Part shown: positions 20,190-29,929 of the stretch, piece by piece
How the letters are laid out: each line of letters opens with the position of its first letter
Numbering within the stretch: position 1 is the first letter of the stretch
Assembly (NCBI GenBank): GCA_024224295.1
Contig: JAAENN010000029.1
Span: forward strand, 85,542 to 149,541
Length of the DNA: 64,000 bases
Reading direction: 5' to 3'
DNA from: Shimia sp.
GTDB lineage: Bacteria; Pseudomonadota; Alphaproteobacteria; Rhodobacterales; Rhodobacteraceae
The notes under the pieces: generated by a model
What the model was told of the DNA's origin: nothing
Seen by the model: the letters and a program-made list of their open reading frames with translations, nothing else
Database searches by the model: none
Position numbers and translations under genes: made by a program

Positions 20190-20951
20190 CTACAAAAGGC
20201 CCTCACTGCGGAAGCTGAGTTCCCGAGATTTTCCAATGATTATATGGTCATGTAGGGTCAGACAGAGCGCCTGACATGCCAGATTGATCTGCTGGGTCAT
20301 GAAGATGTCTGCTTCCGACGGAGTCGGGTCGCCGGACGGGTGGTTGTGGACCAAGATTAAGGCGCTGGCGTTGAGTTCGAGGGCACGTTTGGCCACTTCG
20401 CGAGGGTAGACCGGGACGTGGTTTACGGTGCCTTGGGCTTGAGATTCATCGGCGATCAGCGTATTTTTTGTGTCTAAAAACAACACTCTAAATTGCTCGG
20501 TGTCGCGATGCGCCATAGTCGTGTGGCAATAGTCCAGCAGGGCCTGCCAATCCGATAACACACGACGGTGCATTACGCGGGCGCGGGCGAGACGGTGTGC
20601 AGCGGCTTCGACCACTTTCAGCTCGCAGATCACAGCATCGCCAACGCCTTTGATTTCGGCCAGTCGTGTGTATGGAGCACTGACCACACCATTGAAATCT
20701 CCAAAAATTTCAAGAAGTTTTCTGGCAAGTGGCTTCACGTCCTGACGGGGAATAGCCCGGAAGAGCAGGAGTTCCAGCAGCTCATAATCCGGCAAAGCCT
20801 GGGCGCCGCCGGACAGGAAGCGTGTTCGGAGACGTTTGCGGTGATCGGCCACATAAGAGGGAAGTTTTCCGTACGGCAGAGGCGCGACAGGTGCTTCGTC
20901 CGCTTCAAAAAGCGGCAGCGGCCTTTGGTCAACGTCACGCGCTTTGGACAT
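20190..20951 (-). CDS. radC: RadC family protein (JAB1/MPN metalloprotease fold)
   Basis: LVHNHPSGDPTPSEADIFMTQQI; HDHIIIG. Confidence 0.93.
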   Translation of the reverse strand: MSKARDVDQRPLPLFEADEAPVAPLPYGKLPSYVADHRKRLRTRFLSGGAQALPDYELLELLLFRAIPRQDVKPLARKLLEIFGDFNGVVSAPYTRLAEIKGVGDAVICELKVVEAAAHRLARARVMHRRVLSDWQALLDYCHTTMAHRDTEQFRVLFLDTKNTLIADESQAQGTVNHVPVYPREVAKRALELNASALILVHNHPSGDPTPSEADIFMTQQINLACQALCLTLHDHIIIGKSRELSFRSEGLL

Positions 20952-21154
20952 CTCTTAAGAATGTCCAAACAGAGTAAACTAAACGTTAATTTCTCCCAAG
21001 TTTGTTATGCTTGGGACGTCGGTAACGCGTCGGTATCTCGACTGTTTCGCGACGGTGCTGATCTTGTTAACTTTTGTGACCCGAAACGCGGTTGTGGTGC
21101 CCCTTGGAACCTGAGAGTGTAACGGCAACAACAATTGAGTGATTGGCAGGATAA

Positions 21155-21997
21155 ATGATGAAACGTTTTTTGGTTTCCTTTCTGGCTGGCGTGGTTTTGG
21201 CAGGCGCTGTGCAGGCTCAGACAATTGAACGGATTAAAGAAACAGGGTTGCTCAAACTTGGGTATCGCATCGATGCGGCGCCGCTGTCCTACCAAGCCGA
21301 GGATGGCAGTCCGGGTGGCTATACTCCGCTGGTTTGTGTCGAGTTGGCCCAGGGCATTCTTAACTCCATCAAGATTCCAAACATGGACGTAGAATTTGTT
21401 GCTGTGGGAATGCAGGATCAGTATGAAAAGGTGGCGGCGGGCGAAATCGATCTGTTGTGCGGTGCGTCGACCATTACTCTGACGCGGCGCGAAATCGTAG
21501 ACTTTTCCATTCCGACCTTTGCCGATGGCACAACAGTGATACTTCCGCTTAATGCCGCTGAAGATTTGACCCAGCTTGCGGGAAAGAAGTTGGGAGTGCG
21601 CCGTGAAAGCACAACTGAAACGGCTTTGAACAACACATTATCATCCTCAGCCACCTTCGCAGAAGTTGTGCGATTTAATGACCATTCCGCGGCGATGAAG
21701 GCGATGGAAAACGGGGAGTTGGATGCTTATTTCGGCGATCAATCAATTCTAACGGGGCTTTGGCTTAACAGCCCGCAACGTGAAAATTTGAAAATTGGCA
21801 ATGACCTTTTGACGATTGAAAAACACGGTTTGGCCATGGCTCGCGGCGATACGGAGTTTCGTCTGCTGGTGGATAGCTTGTTGTCCAGCATGTATGCGCG
21901 TGGAGTTATGCAGGCCATTTTCGAAAAAGCGTTGCCCGGTGTACAACCGGGGGATATTCACCGAGCTGTTTTCACCATGGCGCCGATTATTAAGTAG
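21155..21997 (+). CDS. Amino-acid-type ABC transporter substrate-binding protein
   Basis: Signal peptide plus TIERIKETGLLKLGYRIDAAPLSYQAEDGSPGGYTPLVCVELAQGI; no permease/ATPase adjacent. Confidence 0.88.
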   Translation: MMKRFLVSFLAGVVLAGAVQAQTIERIKETGLLKLGYRIDAAPLSYQAEDGSPGGYTPLVCVELAQGILNSIKIPNMDVEFVAVGMQDQYEKVAAGEIDLLCGASTITLTRREIVDFSIPTFADGTTVILPLNAAEDLTQLAGKKLGVRRESTTETALNNTLSSSATFAEVVRFNDHSAAMKAMENGELDAYFGDQSILTGLWLNSPQRENLKIGNDLLTIEKHGLAMARGDTEFRLLVDSLLSSMYARGVMQAIFEKALPGVQPGDIHRAVFTMAPIIK

Positions 21998-22033
21998 TCG
22001 TCCGGTTCGCTGCAGTTTTTAAAAGTCGCGCTG

Positions 22034-22072
22034 AGTGGCCCAAGAACTCCCTTTGAACCTGGGCCACTTTGC
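22034..22072 (+). terminator. Hairpin downstream of the solute-binding protein gene
   Basis: AGTGGCCCA...TGGGCCACT stem then TTTG. Confidence 0.5.
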
Positions 22073-22100
22073 AATGTGCGAACCGCTGTAAAAGGAGGCT

Positions 22101-22361
22101 TTAATGCTCCTTTTTGCATTCCCTCGCCAACTCCTCTAGTTCGGCGTCGTCAATTAGCCCTGTCACATTATGGTAGACGGAAGCAGCTGCCAGGCATCCT
22201 ATACCTCGCGGTTGAGTGTTTGGATGCCACAAATATCGAAATGCCGCTCCGTGGGTGTCTTTGTTGTTTAAGATGAACTGGGAGTAACTGGCGGTCACCT
22301 CTGGCACTCCCGAGAATGATTTGAGGAACACGTGTTGAATGAACGGCGGAAAATCTAGCAA
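22101..22361 (-). CDS. Hypothetical protein
   Basis: 86-aa ORF; 3' end sits in an AAAAGGAG...CTCCTTTTT hairpin (about 22090-22115) that could terminate this strand. Confidence 0.4.
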   Translation of the reverse strand: MLDFPPFIQHVFLKSFSGVPEVTASYSQFILNNKDTHGAAFRYLWHPNTQPRGIGCLAAASVYHNVTGLIDDAELEELARECKKEH

Positions 22362-22376
22362 CTGAGCGGGTTTCTC

Positions 22377-22634
22377 TTAGAAGAAGACCCACACATCTGC
22401 CGTCCAGGGATTCTCTGGACTCACAACGATCGACAGTGCTGAACTTTCAGCGTCAAGCTTTCGAAGATGCTTTGAGAAATCATCCGGAGCCCCGAAAGGG
22501 AGAACGGTAATTTGTCTTCCAAGCCTTTCATATATTGGCATTGAGTTGGAGCGTTCCGCTGCCGCGGGGGTGAGGCAATAGAAGAATGATACAGTGCAGA
22601 GAAATAGGTGAGAGAAAACGCTGCTTGGGGACAA
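22377..22634 (-). CDS. Hypothetical small secreted protein
   Basis: 85-aa ORF with signal-like N-terminus FSHLFLCTVSFFYCLTPAAAERS. Confidence 0.4.
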   Translation of the reverse strand: MSPSSVFSHLFLCTVSFFYCLTPAAAERSNSMPIYERLGRQITVLPFGAPDDFSKHLRKLDAESSALSIVVSPENPWTADVWVFF

Positions 22635-22764
22635 TTTCGTGCTCGATTGTGTTTAAGGTTCGCACCACACTTTATTGGTATGACAGGAGAAGGCAAATGG
22701 ACGTGACGCCATGTGTTGTTCTGGCTGTCCCAGGGAGATTTGCGTGACAGAGATCATCACTACA

Positions 22765-22796
22765 AAAAAGAGCGCCAGAACTTGGCGCTCTTTTTG
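22765..22796. terminator. dnaJ intrinsic terminator (bidirectional shape)
   Basis: AAAAAGAGCGCCA/TGGCGCTCTTTTT perfect 13-bp stem. Confidence 0.85.
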
Positions 22797-22818
22797 ATTG
22801 GAAGAGTGGGCTCACATC

Positions 22819-23970
22819 TTAGCCCTTCATGCTGTCCCAGAAGCCTTTGACCGAGCTGAAGAAACTGCTGCTTTCGGGGTTGTTGTCCGAAGACATGTCC
22901 TCGAACTCGCGCAGGAGCTCTTTCTGGCGACTGGTGAGGTTAACCGGTGTTTCCACCGCCAGTTCGATCATCATGTCACCAGAGCCACCGCCACGAAGGG
23001 CGGGCATGCCTTTGGACCGCAGGCGCATCTGACGGCCAGATTGAGACCCGGCAGGGATCTTCACACGGGAACGGCCACCATCAATGGTGGGAACTTCGAT
23101 GTCACCGCCGAGAGCTGCGCTGGCCATGGAGACCGGTACGCGGCAGTAGAGATTCACACCGTCCCGCTCAAAGATCTTGTGCGGGCTTACCTCGATGAAA
23201 ATGTAAAGGTCGCCAGAGGGACCGCCACGCATGCCGGCTTCGCCTTCGCCAGCAAGACGGATGCGCGTGCCGGTTTCTACGCCCGCCGGGATGTTCACTG
23301 ACAGCGCGCGGTCTTTTTCGACGCGGCCCTGTCCGCCACAAGCCTTACAGGGGTTCTTGATGATCTGACCCAGACCCGAGCATGTCGGGCAGGTACGTTC
23401 AACGGTGAAAAAGCCTTGTTGTGCGCGGACCTTGCCCATGCCGGAACAGGTTGGGCAGGTGGCCGGTTCGGCCCCACCCTCGGCGCCGGAGCCGTTGCAG
23501 CTGTCACAGGCGACGGAGGTGGGCACGTTGATGGTCTTTTGCAGTCCGCTAAAGGCCTCTTCGAGCGACACACGCAGATTGTAACGCAGATCTGCGCCAC
23601 GGGAAGCCCGTTGGCGACCGCCACCACGTTGGCCGCCGCCGCCCATGAAGTCGCCAAACAGATCGTCAAACACGTCAGAGAAGGCAGATGAGAAGTCGCC
23701 GCCGGGATGGCCGCCACGAGGTCCGCCACCACCGCCCATGCTGCCGTCAAAAGCCGCGTGACCAAAGCGGTCATAGGCTGCCTTTTTCTCAGCGTCCTTG
23801 AGGATTTCGTGGGCTTCGTTCGCCTCTTTGAACTGCGATTCGGCGTCCGGATTGTCCGCATTGCGGTCCGGATGCAGTTCTTTGGCCTTTTTGCGGTAAG
23901 CTTTTTTGATTTCGTCTGCTGAGGCCCCTTTGCCGACGCCAAGCACCTCGTAGAAGTCACGTTTTGCCAT
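22819..23970 (-). CDS. dnaJ: Molecular chaperone DnaJ
   Basis: J domain [25 protein letters not shown]; four CxxCxGxG-type zinc repeats. Confidence 0.97.
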   Translation of the reverse strand: MAKRDFYEVLGVGKGASADEIKKAYRKKAKELHPDRNADNPDAESQFKEANEAHEILKDAEKKAAYDRFGHAAFDGSMGGGGGPRGGHPGGDFSSAFSDVFDDLFGDFMGGGGQRGGGRQRASRGADLRYNLRVSLEEAFSGLQKTINVPTSVACDSCNGSGAEGGAEPATCPTCSGMGKVRAQQGFFTVERTCPTCSGLGQIIKNPCKACGGQGRVEKDRALSVNIPAGVETGTRIRLAGEGEAGMRGGPSGDLYIFIEVSPHKIFERDGVNLYCRVPVSMASAALGGDIEVPTIDGGRSRVKIPAGSQSGRQMRLRSKGMPALRGGGSGDMMIELAVETPVNLTSRQKELLREFEDMSSDNNPESSSFFSSVKGFWDSMKG

Positions 23971-23998
23971 GGGGGTACTCCTTTGGCCGGATTGAAAA

Positions 23999-24025
23999 GG
24001 GCCGATCCGGAAGTCGGACCGGCCC
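23999..24025 (-). terminator. Intergenic hairpin between dnaK and dnaJ
   Basis: 11-bp stem with one mismatch (GGGCCGGTCCG ACTTC CGGATCGGCCC) followed by TTTT on the minus strand. Confidence 0.5.
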
Positions 24026-24050
24026 GATTTTCAGGTCCGTTACGCTGTGA

Positions 24051-25967
24051 TTAGCGCTTGTTGTCGTCCAGATCTTCGAAGTCAGCGTCAACGATGTCAT
24101 CGTCAGCTGCTGGACCTGCGTCCATATCAGGCGCCTCTTCGCCGGCGTCTTCCTGAGCCGATTTGTAGATCGCCTCACCCAGACGCATCGCCACTTCCAT
24201 AACGTTCTGGATGCCGGACTTTAGCTTCTCAGCTGTGACGTCGTCGTTTTCCAGTTCGTCGCGCAGTGCGGCCACAGCCAGTTCGATCGCTTCAACCGTG
24301 GATGGATCCACTTTGTCACCGTGCTCAGCCACCTGTTTCTCGGTGTCGTGCACGAGGCTTTCGGCTTGGTTGCGGGCTTCAATCAGCTCGCGGCGCTCTT
24401 TGTCTGCCTCGGCGTTATCCTCAGCATCCTGCACCATTTTTTCGATGTCCGCATCAGACAGGCCACCAGAGGCTTGGATGGTGATCTTCTGCTCTTTGCC
24501 CGTGCCTTTGTCGGCTGCGCCTACAGACACAATACCGTTTGCGTCGATGTCAAAAGTCACTTCGATTTGAGGCATGCCGCGAGGAGCTGGCGGGATATCT
24601 TCGAGGTTGAATTGGCCGAGCATTTTGTTATCCGCTGCCATTTCGCGCTCACCCTGGAACACGCGGATGGTTACGGCGTTCTGGTTGTCTTCGGCGGTGG
24701 AGAACACCTGAGACTTTTTGGTCGGGATCGTGGTGTTGCGGTCGATCAGGCGGGTGAACACGCCCCCCAGGGTTTCGATACCCAAGGACAGCGGGGTCAC
24801 GTCCAGAAGAACAACGTCTTTCACGTCGCCTTGCAGAACACCGGCCTGAATGGCGGCGCCCATGGCAACCACTTCGTCAGGGTTCACACCTTTGTGTGGC
24901 TCCTTGCCGAAGAATTTGGTCACTTCCGCGATCACTTTTGGCATGCGGGTCATACCACCCACGAGAACCACTTCGTCGATCTCGTTTGCGGACAGGCCGG
25001 CATCTTTCAGAGCTGCGGCGCAAGGCTTCAGGGACGCCTTGATCAGGTCGTTTACAAGGCTTTCCAGCTTCGCACGGGTCAGTTTGATGACCATGTGCAG
25101 CGGGGTGCCAGTGGCTGGATCCATGGAGATAAACGGCTGGTTGATCTCGGTCTGAGAGGAAGAGGAGAGCTCGATCTTGGCTTTCTCTGCTGCTTCTTTC
25201 AGACGCTGAAGCGCCATTTTGTCTTTGGTCAGATCGACGTTGTGCTCTTTTTTGAACTCATCCGCGAGGTAGTTCACGATGCGCATATCGAAGTCTTCAC
25301 CACCGAGGAAGGTGTCACCGTTGGTGGATTTCACTTCGAACAGGCCGTCGTCGATTTCCAGGATGGTCACGTCGAAGGTACCGCCGCCGAGATCGTATAC
25401 CGCGATGGTTTGTGTGTCTTCTTTGTCCAGGCCGTAGGCCAGGGCGGCCGCGGTTGGTTCGTTGATGATGCGCAGCACTTCGAGGCCAGCGATTTTGCCG
25501 GCGTCTTTGGTTGCCTGGCGCTGAGCGTCGTTGAAGTAAGCTGGTACGGTGATGACCGCTTGAGTCACGTCTTCGCCGAGGTAGGACTCCGCGGTTTCTT
25601 TCATCTTTCCAAGAATGAAAGCGGACAGTTGCGATGGGGAGTATTTCTCACCCTTGGCTTCGACCCATGCGTCGCCGTTGCCGCCGTTGATCACGGAGAA
25701 CGGCATGTTTTTCAGGTCTTTGGCCAGAGCCGCGTCATCGCGACGGCGACCAATCAGGCGCTTTACACCAAAAACTGTGTTTTCTGGGTTGGTAACTGCT
25801 TGGCGCTTGGCCGGCTGGCCTACCAGGCGCTCGTCATCAGTGAAAGCGACGATGGACGGCGTGGTGCGCGCGCCTTCGGCGTTTTCAATCACTTTTGGCT
25901 GTGAACCATCCATGATGGCTACGCAGGAATTCGTTGTACCGAGATCGATACCAATCACTTTGCTCAT
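24051..25967 (-). CDS. dnaK: Molecular chaperone DnaK (Hsp70)
   Basis: [40 protein letters not shown]. Confidence 0.98.
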   Translation of the reverse strand: MSKVIGIDLGTTNSCVAIMDGSQPKVIENAEGARTTPSIVAFTDDERLVGQPAKRQAVTNPENTVFGVKRLIGRRRDDAALAKDLKNMPFSVINGGNGDAWVEAKGEKYSPSQLSAFILGKMKETAESYLGEDVTQAVITVPAYFNDAQRQATKDAGKIAGLEVLRIINEPTAAALAYGLDKEDTQTIAVYDLGGGTFDVTILEIDDGLFEVKSTNGDTFLGGEDFDMRIVNYLADEFKKEHNVDLTKDKMALQRLKEAAEKAKIELSSSSQTEINQPFISMDPATGTPLHMVIKLTRAKLESLVNDLIKASLKPCAAALKDAGLSANEIDEVVLVGGMTRMPKVIAEVTKFFGKEPHKGVNPDEVVAMGAAIQAGVLQGDVKDVVLLDVTPLSLGIETLGGVFTRLIDRNTTIPTKKSQVFSTAEDNQNAVTIRVFQGEREMAADNKMLGQFNLEDIPPAPRGMPQIEVTFDIDANGIVSVGAADKGTGKEQKITIQASGGLSDADIEKMVQDAEDNAEADKERRELIEARNQAESLVHDTEKQVAEHGDKVDPSTVEAIELAVAALRDELENDDVTAEKLKSGIQNVMEVAMRLGEAIYKSAQEDAGEEAPDMDAGPAADDDIVDADFEDLDDNKR

Positions 25968-26071
25968 TTTTGATCCCTTTCACTTAAGGCGATATTTCAG
26001 GTTGGACCCGTTATGGCATCCAAGCCTGATCCAGAAAGCATCCGGCAAGTGCGCCGGAATGCGCTTCGAAG

Positions 26072-26103
26072 CGTATATAGGGAGCATAAATTTGTGCTGC
26101 AAG
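26072..26103 (-). promoter_or_regulatory. RpoH (sigma32)-type promoter upstream of dnaK
   Basis: Minus strand CTTG-N18-CCTATATACG fits alphaproteobacterial RpoH consensus CTTG-N17/18-CYTATNTNNG. Confidence 0.75.
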
Positions 26104-26173
26104 CATCTCGAAAGGGGGATTGTGGCTCAAACGCTACAAATTATGCTGCATTTTAAATATGAGGCGGTGAAAA

Positions 26174-26782
26174 GTGAGTGAACCCTTAAAAATTGCCGGA
26201 TTTGAGATTTTCAAAGGGTGTTTGGATAGTTCTGAACAGGCTGCGTTGGTGTCGGATCTACGCGCTGTCGCACGGGCTGCACCGATGCGGCATCCAGTGA
26301 CTCGCCGGGGCAAGCAAATGACTGTGAAGATGACCAGCGCCGGGCGCGTCGGGTGGATTAGCGACCAGGATGGATATCGCTATGAGCAGAGGCATCCGGA
26401 TGGCATGGGCTGGCCGCCGATCCCGAAGCGCATTCTCGAACTGTGGCAAAACATTACCAATTTTGAGCGCCAGCCGGATTGTTGTCTGATCAACTTTTAC
26501 GGCGAAGGCGCGCGCATGGGGCTGCATCAGGACAATGACGAAGGGGATTTTTCCTATCCGGTTTTGTCGGTGAGTCTTGGCGACGACGGATTGTTCCGCA
26601 TGGGCGGGCCTGAGCGCGGAGACAAGACGCGGTCGATCTGGCTTAGTTCAGGTGATGTGACCGTGATGGGTGGCTCTGCGCGTCTGGCCTATCACGGGGT
26701 GGACCGTATCCGCTTTGGCAGTTCATCCCTGTTGCCGGATGGGGGGCGCATCAACATCACGCTGAGGGTGGTGCAAGACTAA
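26174..26782 (+). CDS. alkB: Alpha-ketoglutarate-dependent dioxygenase AlkB
   Basis: LINFYGEGARMGLHQDNDEGDFSYPVLSVSLGDDGLFRMGG...HGVDRIRFG...INITLR. Confidence 0.93.
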   Translation: MSEPLKIAGFEIFKGCLDSSEQAALVSDLRAVARAAPMRHPVTRRGKQMTVKMTSAGRVGWISDQDGYRYEQRHPDGMGWPPIPKRILELWQNITNFERQPDCCLINFYGEGARMGLHQDNDEGDFSYPVLSVSLGDDGLFRMGGPERGDKTRSIWLSSGDVTVMGGSARLAYHGVDRIRFGSSSLLPDGGRINITLRVVQD

Positions 26783-27396
26783 GGAACGACGGAGCAGCAG
26801 CCTTCGAAACCGGACGCTTCGTTTCCATTGTAGAAAAACAGATCGATGTCTAAGCCAAAGTTGCGGTCTGACATGCCGTCATGACAGGCCTCGCGGCGTA
26901 TGACAGCGGAAAAGCTCCCGTTTGCGCCAGAGCCGCCAAGTCCAACAGCAAGATCAGGGCGCGCTGTTTGGCCTGACTGCCAGTTGATGGAATATGTGTG
27001 CGTTTCGTCCAAAGCCAGTGCGTCAAAGATCGCTTGACCTTCGGCGCTGTTGTTGACGTTAAGATCCCAGAATGGTTCTGTGCCGCCGCAGCTAAGCTTG
27101 GCGCCAGGGTGTGACCAATGATCGCCCGGCACAGGCTTCAGGTACCGCATCGCAACCCAGCCGCTGGTTTCCATCGCGTTGACCAAACCCCACCGGGCAT
27201 CTTCGGTGACATCGACGACTTCGATGTTGCGGGCGTTGAAGGCCAATTCCGCAATCACTGGGGTGTTGGCGCTGGGTTCTTCGCGGATGTTGAGAACGTC
27301 GTCATGGGTTACGCCAGAGACGTCATACAGCGCAGGAAAAGGGTCAGCGTAAAGGGATATGGGCCACAGTAGTAGGATGACCAACCAGCGGATCAC
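26779..27396 (-). CDS. SH3-domain secreted protein
   Basis: GTG start overlapping upstream stop (GTGA): VIRWLVILLLWPISLYADPFPALYDVSGVTHDDVLNIREEPSANTPVI (SH3b-like) plus C-terminal CGGTEPFW-type domain. Confidence 0.75.
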   Translation of the reverse strand: MIRWLVILLLWPISLYADPFPALYDVSGVTHDDVLNIREEPSANTPVIAELAFNARNIEVVDVTEDARWGLVNAMETSGWVAMRYLKPVPGDHWSHPGAKLSCGGTEPFWDLNVNNSAEGQAIFDALALDETHTYSINWQSGQTARPDLAVGLGGSGANGSFSAVIRREACHDGMSDRNFGLDIDLFFYNGNEASGFEGCCSVVP

Positions 27397-28214
27397 TGAC
27401 GGGCACTCCAGGACAGGGAAGCGTGTTTGCGGGTGTAAAATTCGCCCATCAACCCAATCATCAAAAGGACAATGCCAACTATGAGAGGGTATTCGATAGA
27501 GGAGTTGCGCGGAAAATAGTTGATAAACGCAAAGCCGCGTGCCTGATCGATGCAGTGAAACAGCGGGTTCCAATCAAACATCTTCAGCATGAAGGGTGGC
27601 AGGGTGTTAGCGACAAACATCTTGCCCGAGGCGATCATATTGGCGCGGGCGTAGATGGTGTTGGCGATACCAACGAACGTCGGGAACCAAGGCTTCAATG
27701 CAAGAAAGACGGTGCCGATTGACAGGCCGGTGAACCAAGCAACCAGCAGCATACCAAAGGTTGGAATGGGCTGATCGATATCAAAGGGCGTAAAGGCCAC
27801 GTGATAGACAAACAGGATCGCCGCGAGGGACAGCACTTGAATATAAAGAGTTCCAAGCGCGGCAGCCAGAATGGCAATGATGGTGTTCATTGGCGCGTGT
27901 TTCATCATCGGCGAAGACGGGCCTTCGGCGCTGACCACGGCGCCCATCGCTTTGGTGTGGGTCATGAACAGAAACACGCCGGACATGATGTAGACCAAAA
28001 AGTCGCCACGCATCGCGGCACCGCGCAGGCCAAGCACGGAGAACATGACATAAAACGCCAACACAAAAATCACGGTCTGCAACATGTTCATAAAGATGGA
28101 CATGAGCGCATTGCCGTGTGTCTTGCGAATGCTGCGCACAATCGAGTGATAGGTCAGCTCTGCGATATTTAGCGCGGATGCGAACGTTGTTTTGGGTGCG
28201 GATTGCTGAAACAT
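27393..28214 (-). CDS. ABC-2 type transporter permease (KpsM/Wzm-like)
   Basis: Multi-TM protein with ABC-2 polysaccharide exporter features (IRKTHGNALMSIFMNMLQTVIFVLAFYVMF... FDWNPLFHCIDQARGFAFINY). Confidence 0.82.
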   Translation of the reverse strand: MFQQSAPKTTFASALNIAELTYHSIVRSIRKTHGNALMSIFMNMLQTVIFVLAFYVMFSVLGLRGAAMRGDFLVYIMSGVFLFMTHTKAMGAVVSAEGPSSPMMKHAPMNTIIAILAAALGTLYIQVLSLAAILFVYHVAFTPFDIDQPIPTFGMLLVAWFTGLSIGTVFLALKPWFPTFVGIANTIYARANMIASGKMFVANTLPPFMLKMFDWNPLFHCIDQARGFAFINYFPRNSSIEYPLIVGIVLLMIGLMGEFYTRKHASLSWSARQ

Positions 28215-28331
28215 TGCCTGTCCGGTTGCGGAGTATCCCTATGATGGCAGGGAAATCTTGCCGTTCTGTTACGCAACGAGCATAAGGGGCGCGACAGAAA
28301 TAAACAACAAATGCCTTTTAGGAGTGGTCTT

Positions 28332-29129
28332 TTGAATTACGACACGCTGATCCCGGTGATGCGCAAGTTGGCGATCCAGGCGGGCGCCAAGATTATGGAA
28401 ATCTATCACGCGGATAATTTTGACGTGAAAGTCAAAAGTGACGACAGCCCGGTGACCGCGGCAGATGAGGCGGCTGATGCGTTGATTTCGGCTGGTTTGC
28501 GCGCGGCGTTCCCAGGTGTGATGTTGGTGACTGAAGAGCAGGCGGACAGTCATGCGGCGAAAGGCGAGACCTTTCTGATCGTGGACCCACTGGATGGCAC
28601 CAAGGAGTTTATTCACCGTCGTGGCGATTTCACGGTAAACATTGCCTATGTGGAGAATGGTGTGCCGCAGAGGGGTGTGGTCTATGCCCCTGCGCGCGAC
28701 CGGATGTTCTTTACGCAAGCGGACGGGCAAGCGGTGGAAGAGACCGGGGCATTTGATCCGGACACTGTTGGGGACGTGAAAGCGCTCAAAGTGGCGGACA
28801 GCGACAATGCCGCGCTCTATGTGGTGGCGTCCAAGTCGCACCGTGATCAAGCGACCGACGATTACATCAACAAATACAATGTCAAAGACATGAAGAGCGC
28901 AGGGTCCTCTCTCAAGTTTTGTTTGGTGGCGACCGGTGAAGCGGACATTTACCCGCGTGTGGGTCGCACGATGGAGTGGGACACAGCTGCCGGTCATGCG
29001 GTGCTGCTGGGCGCTGGCGGGGACGTAGTGCGATTTGATGATCACACGCCGCTGAAATACGGCAAGGAAGACTTTGCTAACCCGTTCTTCATTGCCTACG
29101 CCCCAAAAGTGGAGCTGAAAGAAGCCTAA
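28332..29129 (+). CDS. cysQ: 3'(2'),5'-bisphosphate nucleotidase CysQ
   Basis: Inositol-phosphatase motifs DDSPVTAADEAAD, VDPLDGTKEFIHRRGDFTVNIA, EWDTAAGHAVL; TTG start with AGGAG upstream. Confidence 0.9.
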   Translation: MNYDTLIPVMRKLAIQAGAKIMEIYHADNFDVKVKSDDSPVTAADEAADALISAGLRAAFPGVMLVTEEQADSHAAKGETFLIVDPLDGTKEFIHRRGDFTVNIAYVENGVPQRGVVYAPARDRMFFTQADGQAVEETGAFDPDTVGDVKALKVADSDNAALYVVASKSHRDQATDDYINKYNVKDMKSAGSSLKFCLVATGEADIYPRVGRTMEWDTAAGHAVLLGAGGDVVRFDDHTPLKYGKEDFANPFFIAYAPKVELKEA

Positions 29130-29929
29130 TGTCTGTCTTGATCGTCATTCCGGCGCGGTATGCGTCCACACGTTATCCCGGCAAGCCTTTGGCGGAGCTC
29201 AAAGGTGCAACGGGGGAGGTGAAAAGCCTGATCCGACGCAGCTGTGAAGCTGCGTGCGAGGTGAAAGGCGTGGATCGCGTGGTCGTGGCGACGGATGACG
29301 ATCGCATCAAACAGGCGAGCGAAGCCTTTGGCGCAGAGGTGGTGATGACCTCGCCGGACTGCGCCAACGGCACGGAACGCTGTGCCGAGGCATTTGATGT
29401 TTTGGGTGGCGGCTATGAGATTGTGGTGAACCTGCAAGGGGATGCGCCGCTCACACCGGCGTGGTTTGTTGAGGACCTGGTAGAAGGGTTGCGCCGCGAC
29501 CCAATGGCGGAGGTGGCAACGCCTGTGTTGCGCTGTGACGGGCGGGCGCTAAACGGTTTTCTAGATGATCGTAAGGCCGGGAGAGTCGGCGGTACGACGG
29601 CGGTGTTTACCAAAGATCGCCATGCGCTCTACTTCTCCAAGGAAGTGGTGCCGTTCACTGACGCGACATTTACTGATGAGGATGAGACGCCGGTTTTCCA
29701 CCACGTTGGGGTCTATGCTTACCGGCCCTCTGCGCTGGGCGCGTATCCGCGGTGGGAGTCAGGGCCGCTGGAGCAGCTCGAAGGCTTGGAACAGTTGCGG
29801 TTCATGGAACATGGGCGGCAGGTTCTCTGCGTTGAGGTAGAGGCGCGTGGACGGCAGTTTTGGGAGTTGAACAACCCCGAAGATGTGCCGCGTATTGAGG
29901 CGATGATGGCGCAGATGGGCACCGCATGA
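29129..29929 (+). CDS. kdsB: 3-deoxy-manno-octulosonate cytidylyltransferase (KdsB-like)
   Basis: IPARYASTRYPGKPLAELKG; VVNLQGDAPL; FHHVGVYAYRPSAL. Confidence 0.88.
   Translation: MSVLIVIPARYASTRYPGKPLAELKGATGEVKSLIRRSCEAACEVKGVDRVVVATDDDRIKQASEAFGAEVVMTSPDCANGTERCAEAFDVLGGGYEIVVNLQGDAPLTPAWFVEDLVEGLRRDPMAEVATPVLRCDGRALNGFLDDRKAGRVGGTTAVFTKDRHALYFSKEVVPFTDATFTDEDETPVFHHVGVYAYRPSALGAYPRWESGPLEQLEGLEQLRFMEHGRQVLCVEVEARGRQFWELNNPEDVPRIEAMMAQMGTA

Noticed and set aside
24321-25904. 527-aa plus-strand ORF antisense to dnaK
   Set aside because: dnaK is unambiguous on the minus strand; long antisense ORFs opposite dnaK are a well-known codon-bias artefact
28269-29045. 258-aa minus ORF antisense to cysQ
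   Set aside because: cysQ motifs on the plus strand are complete
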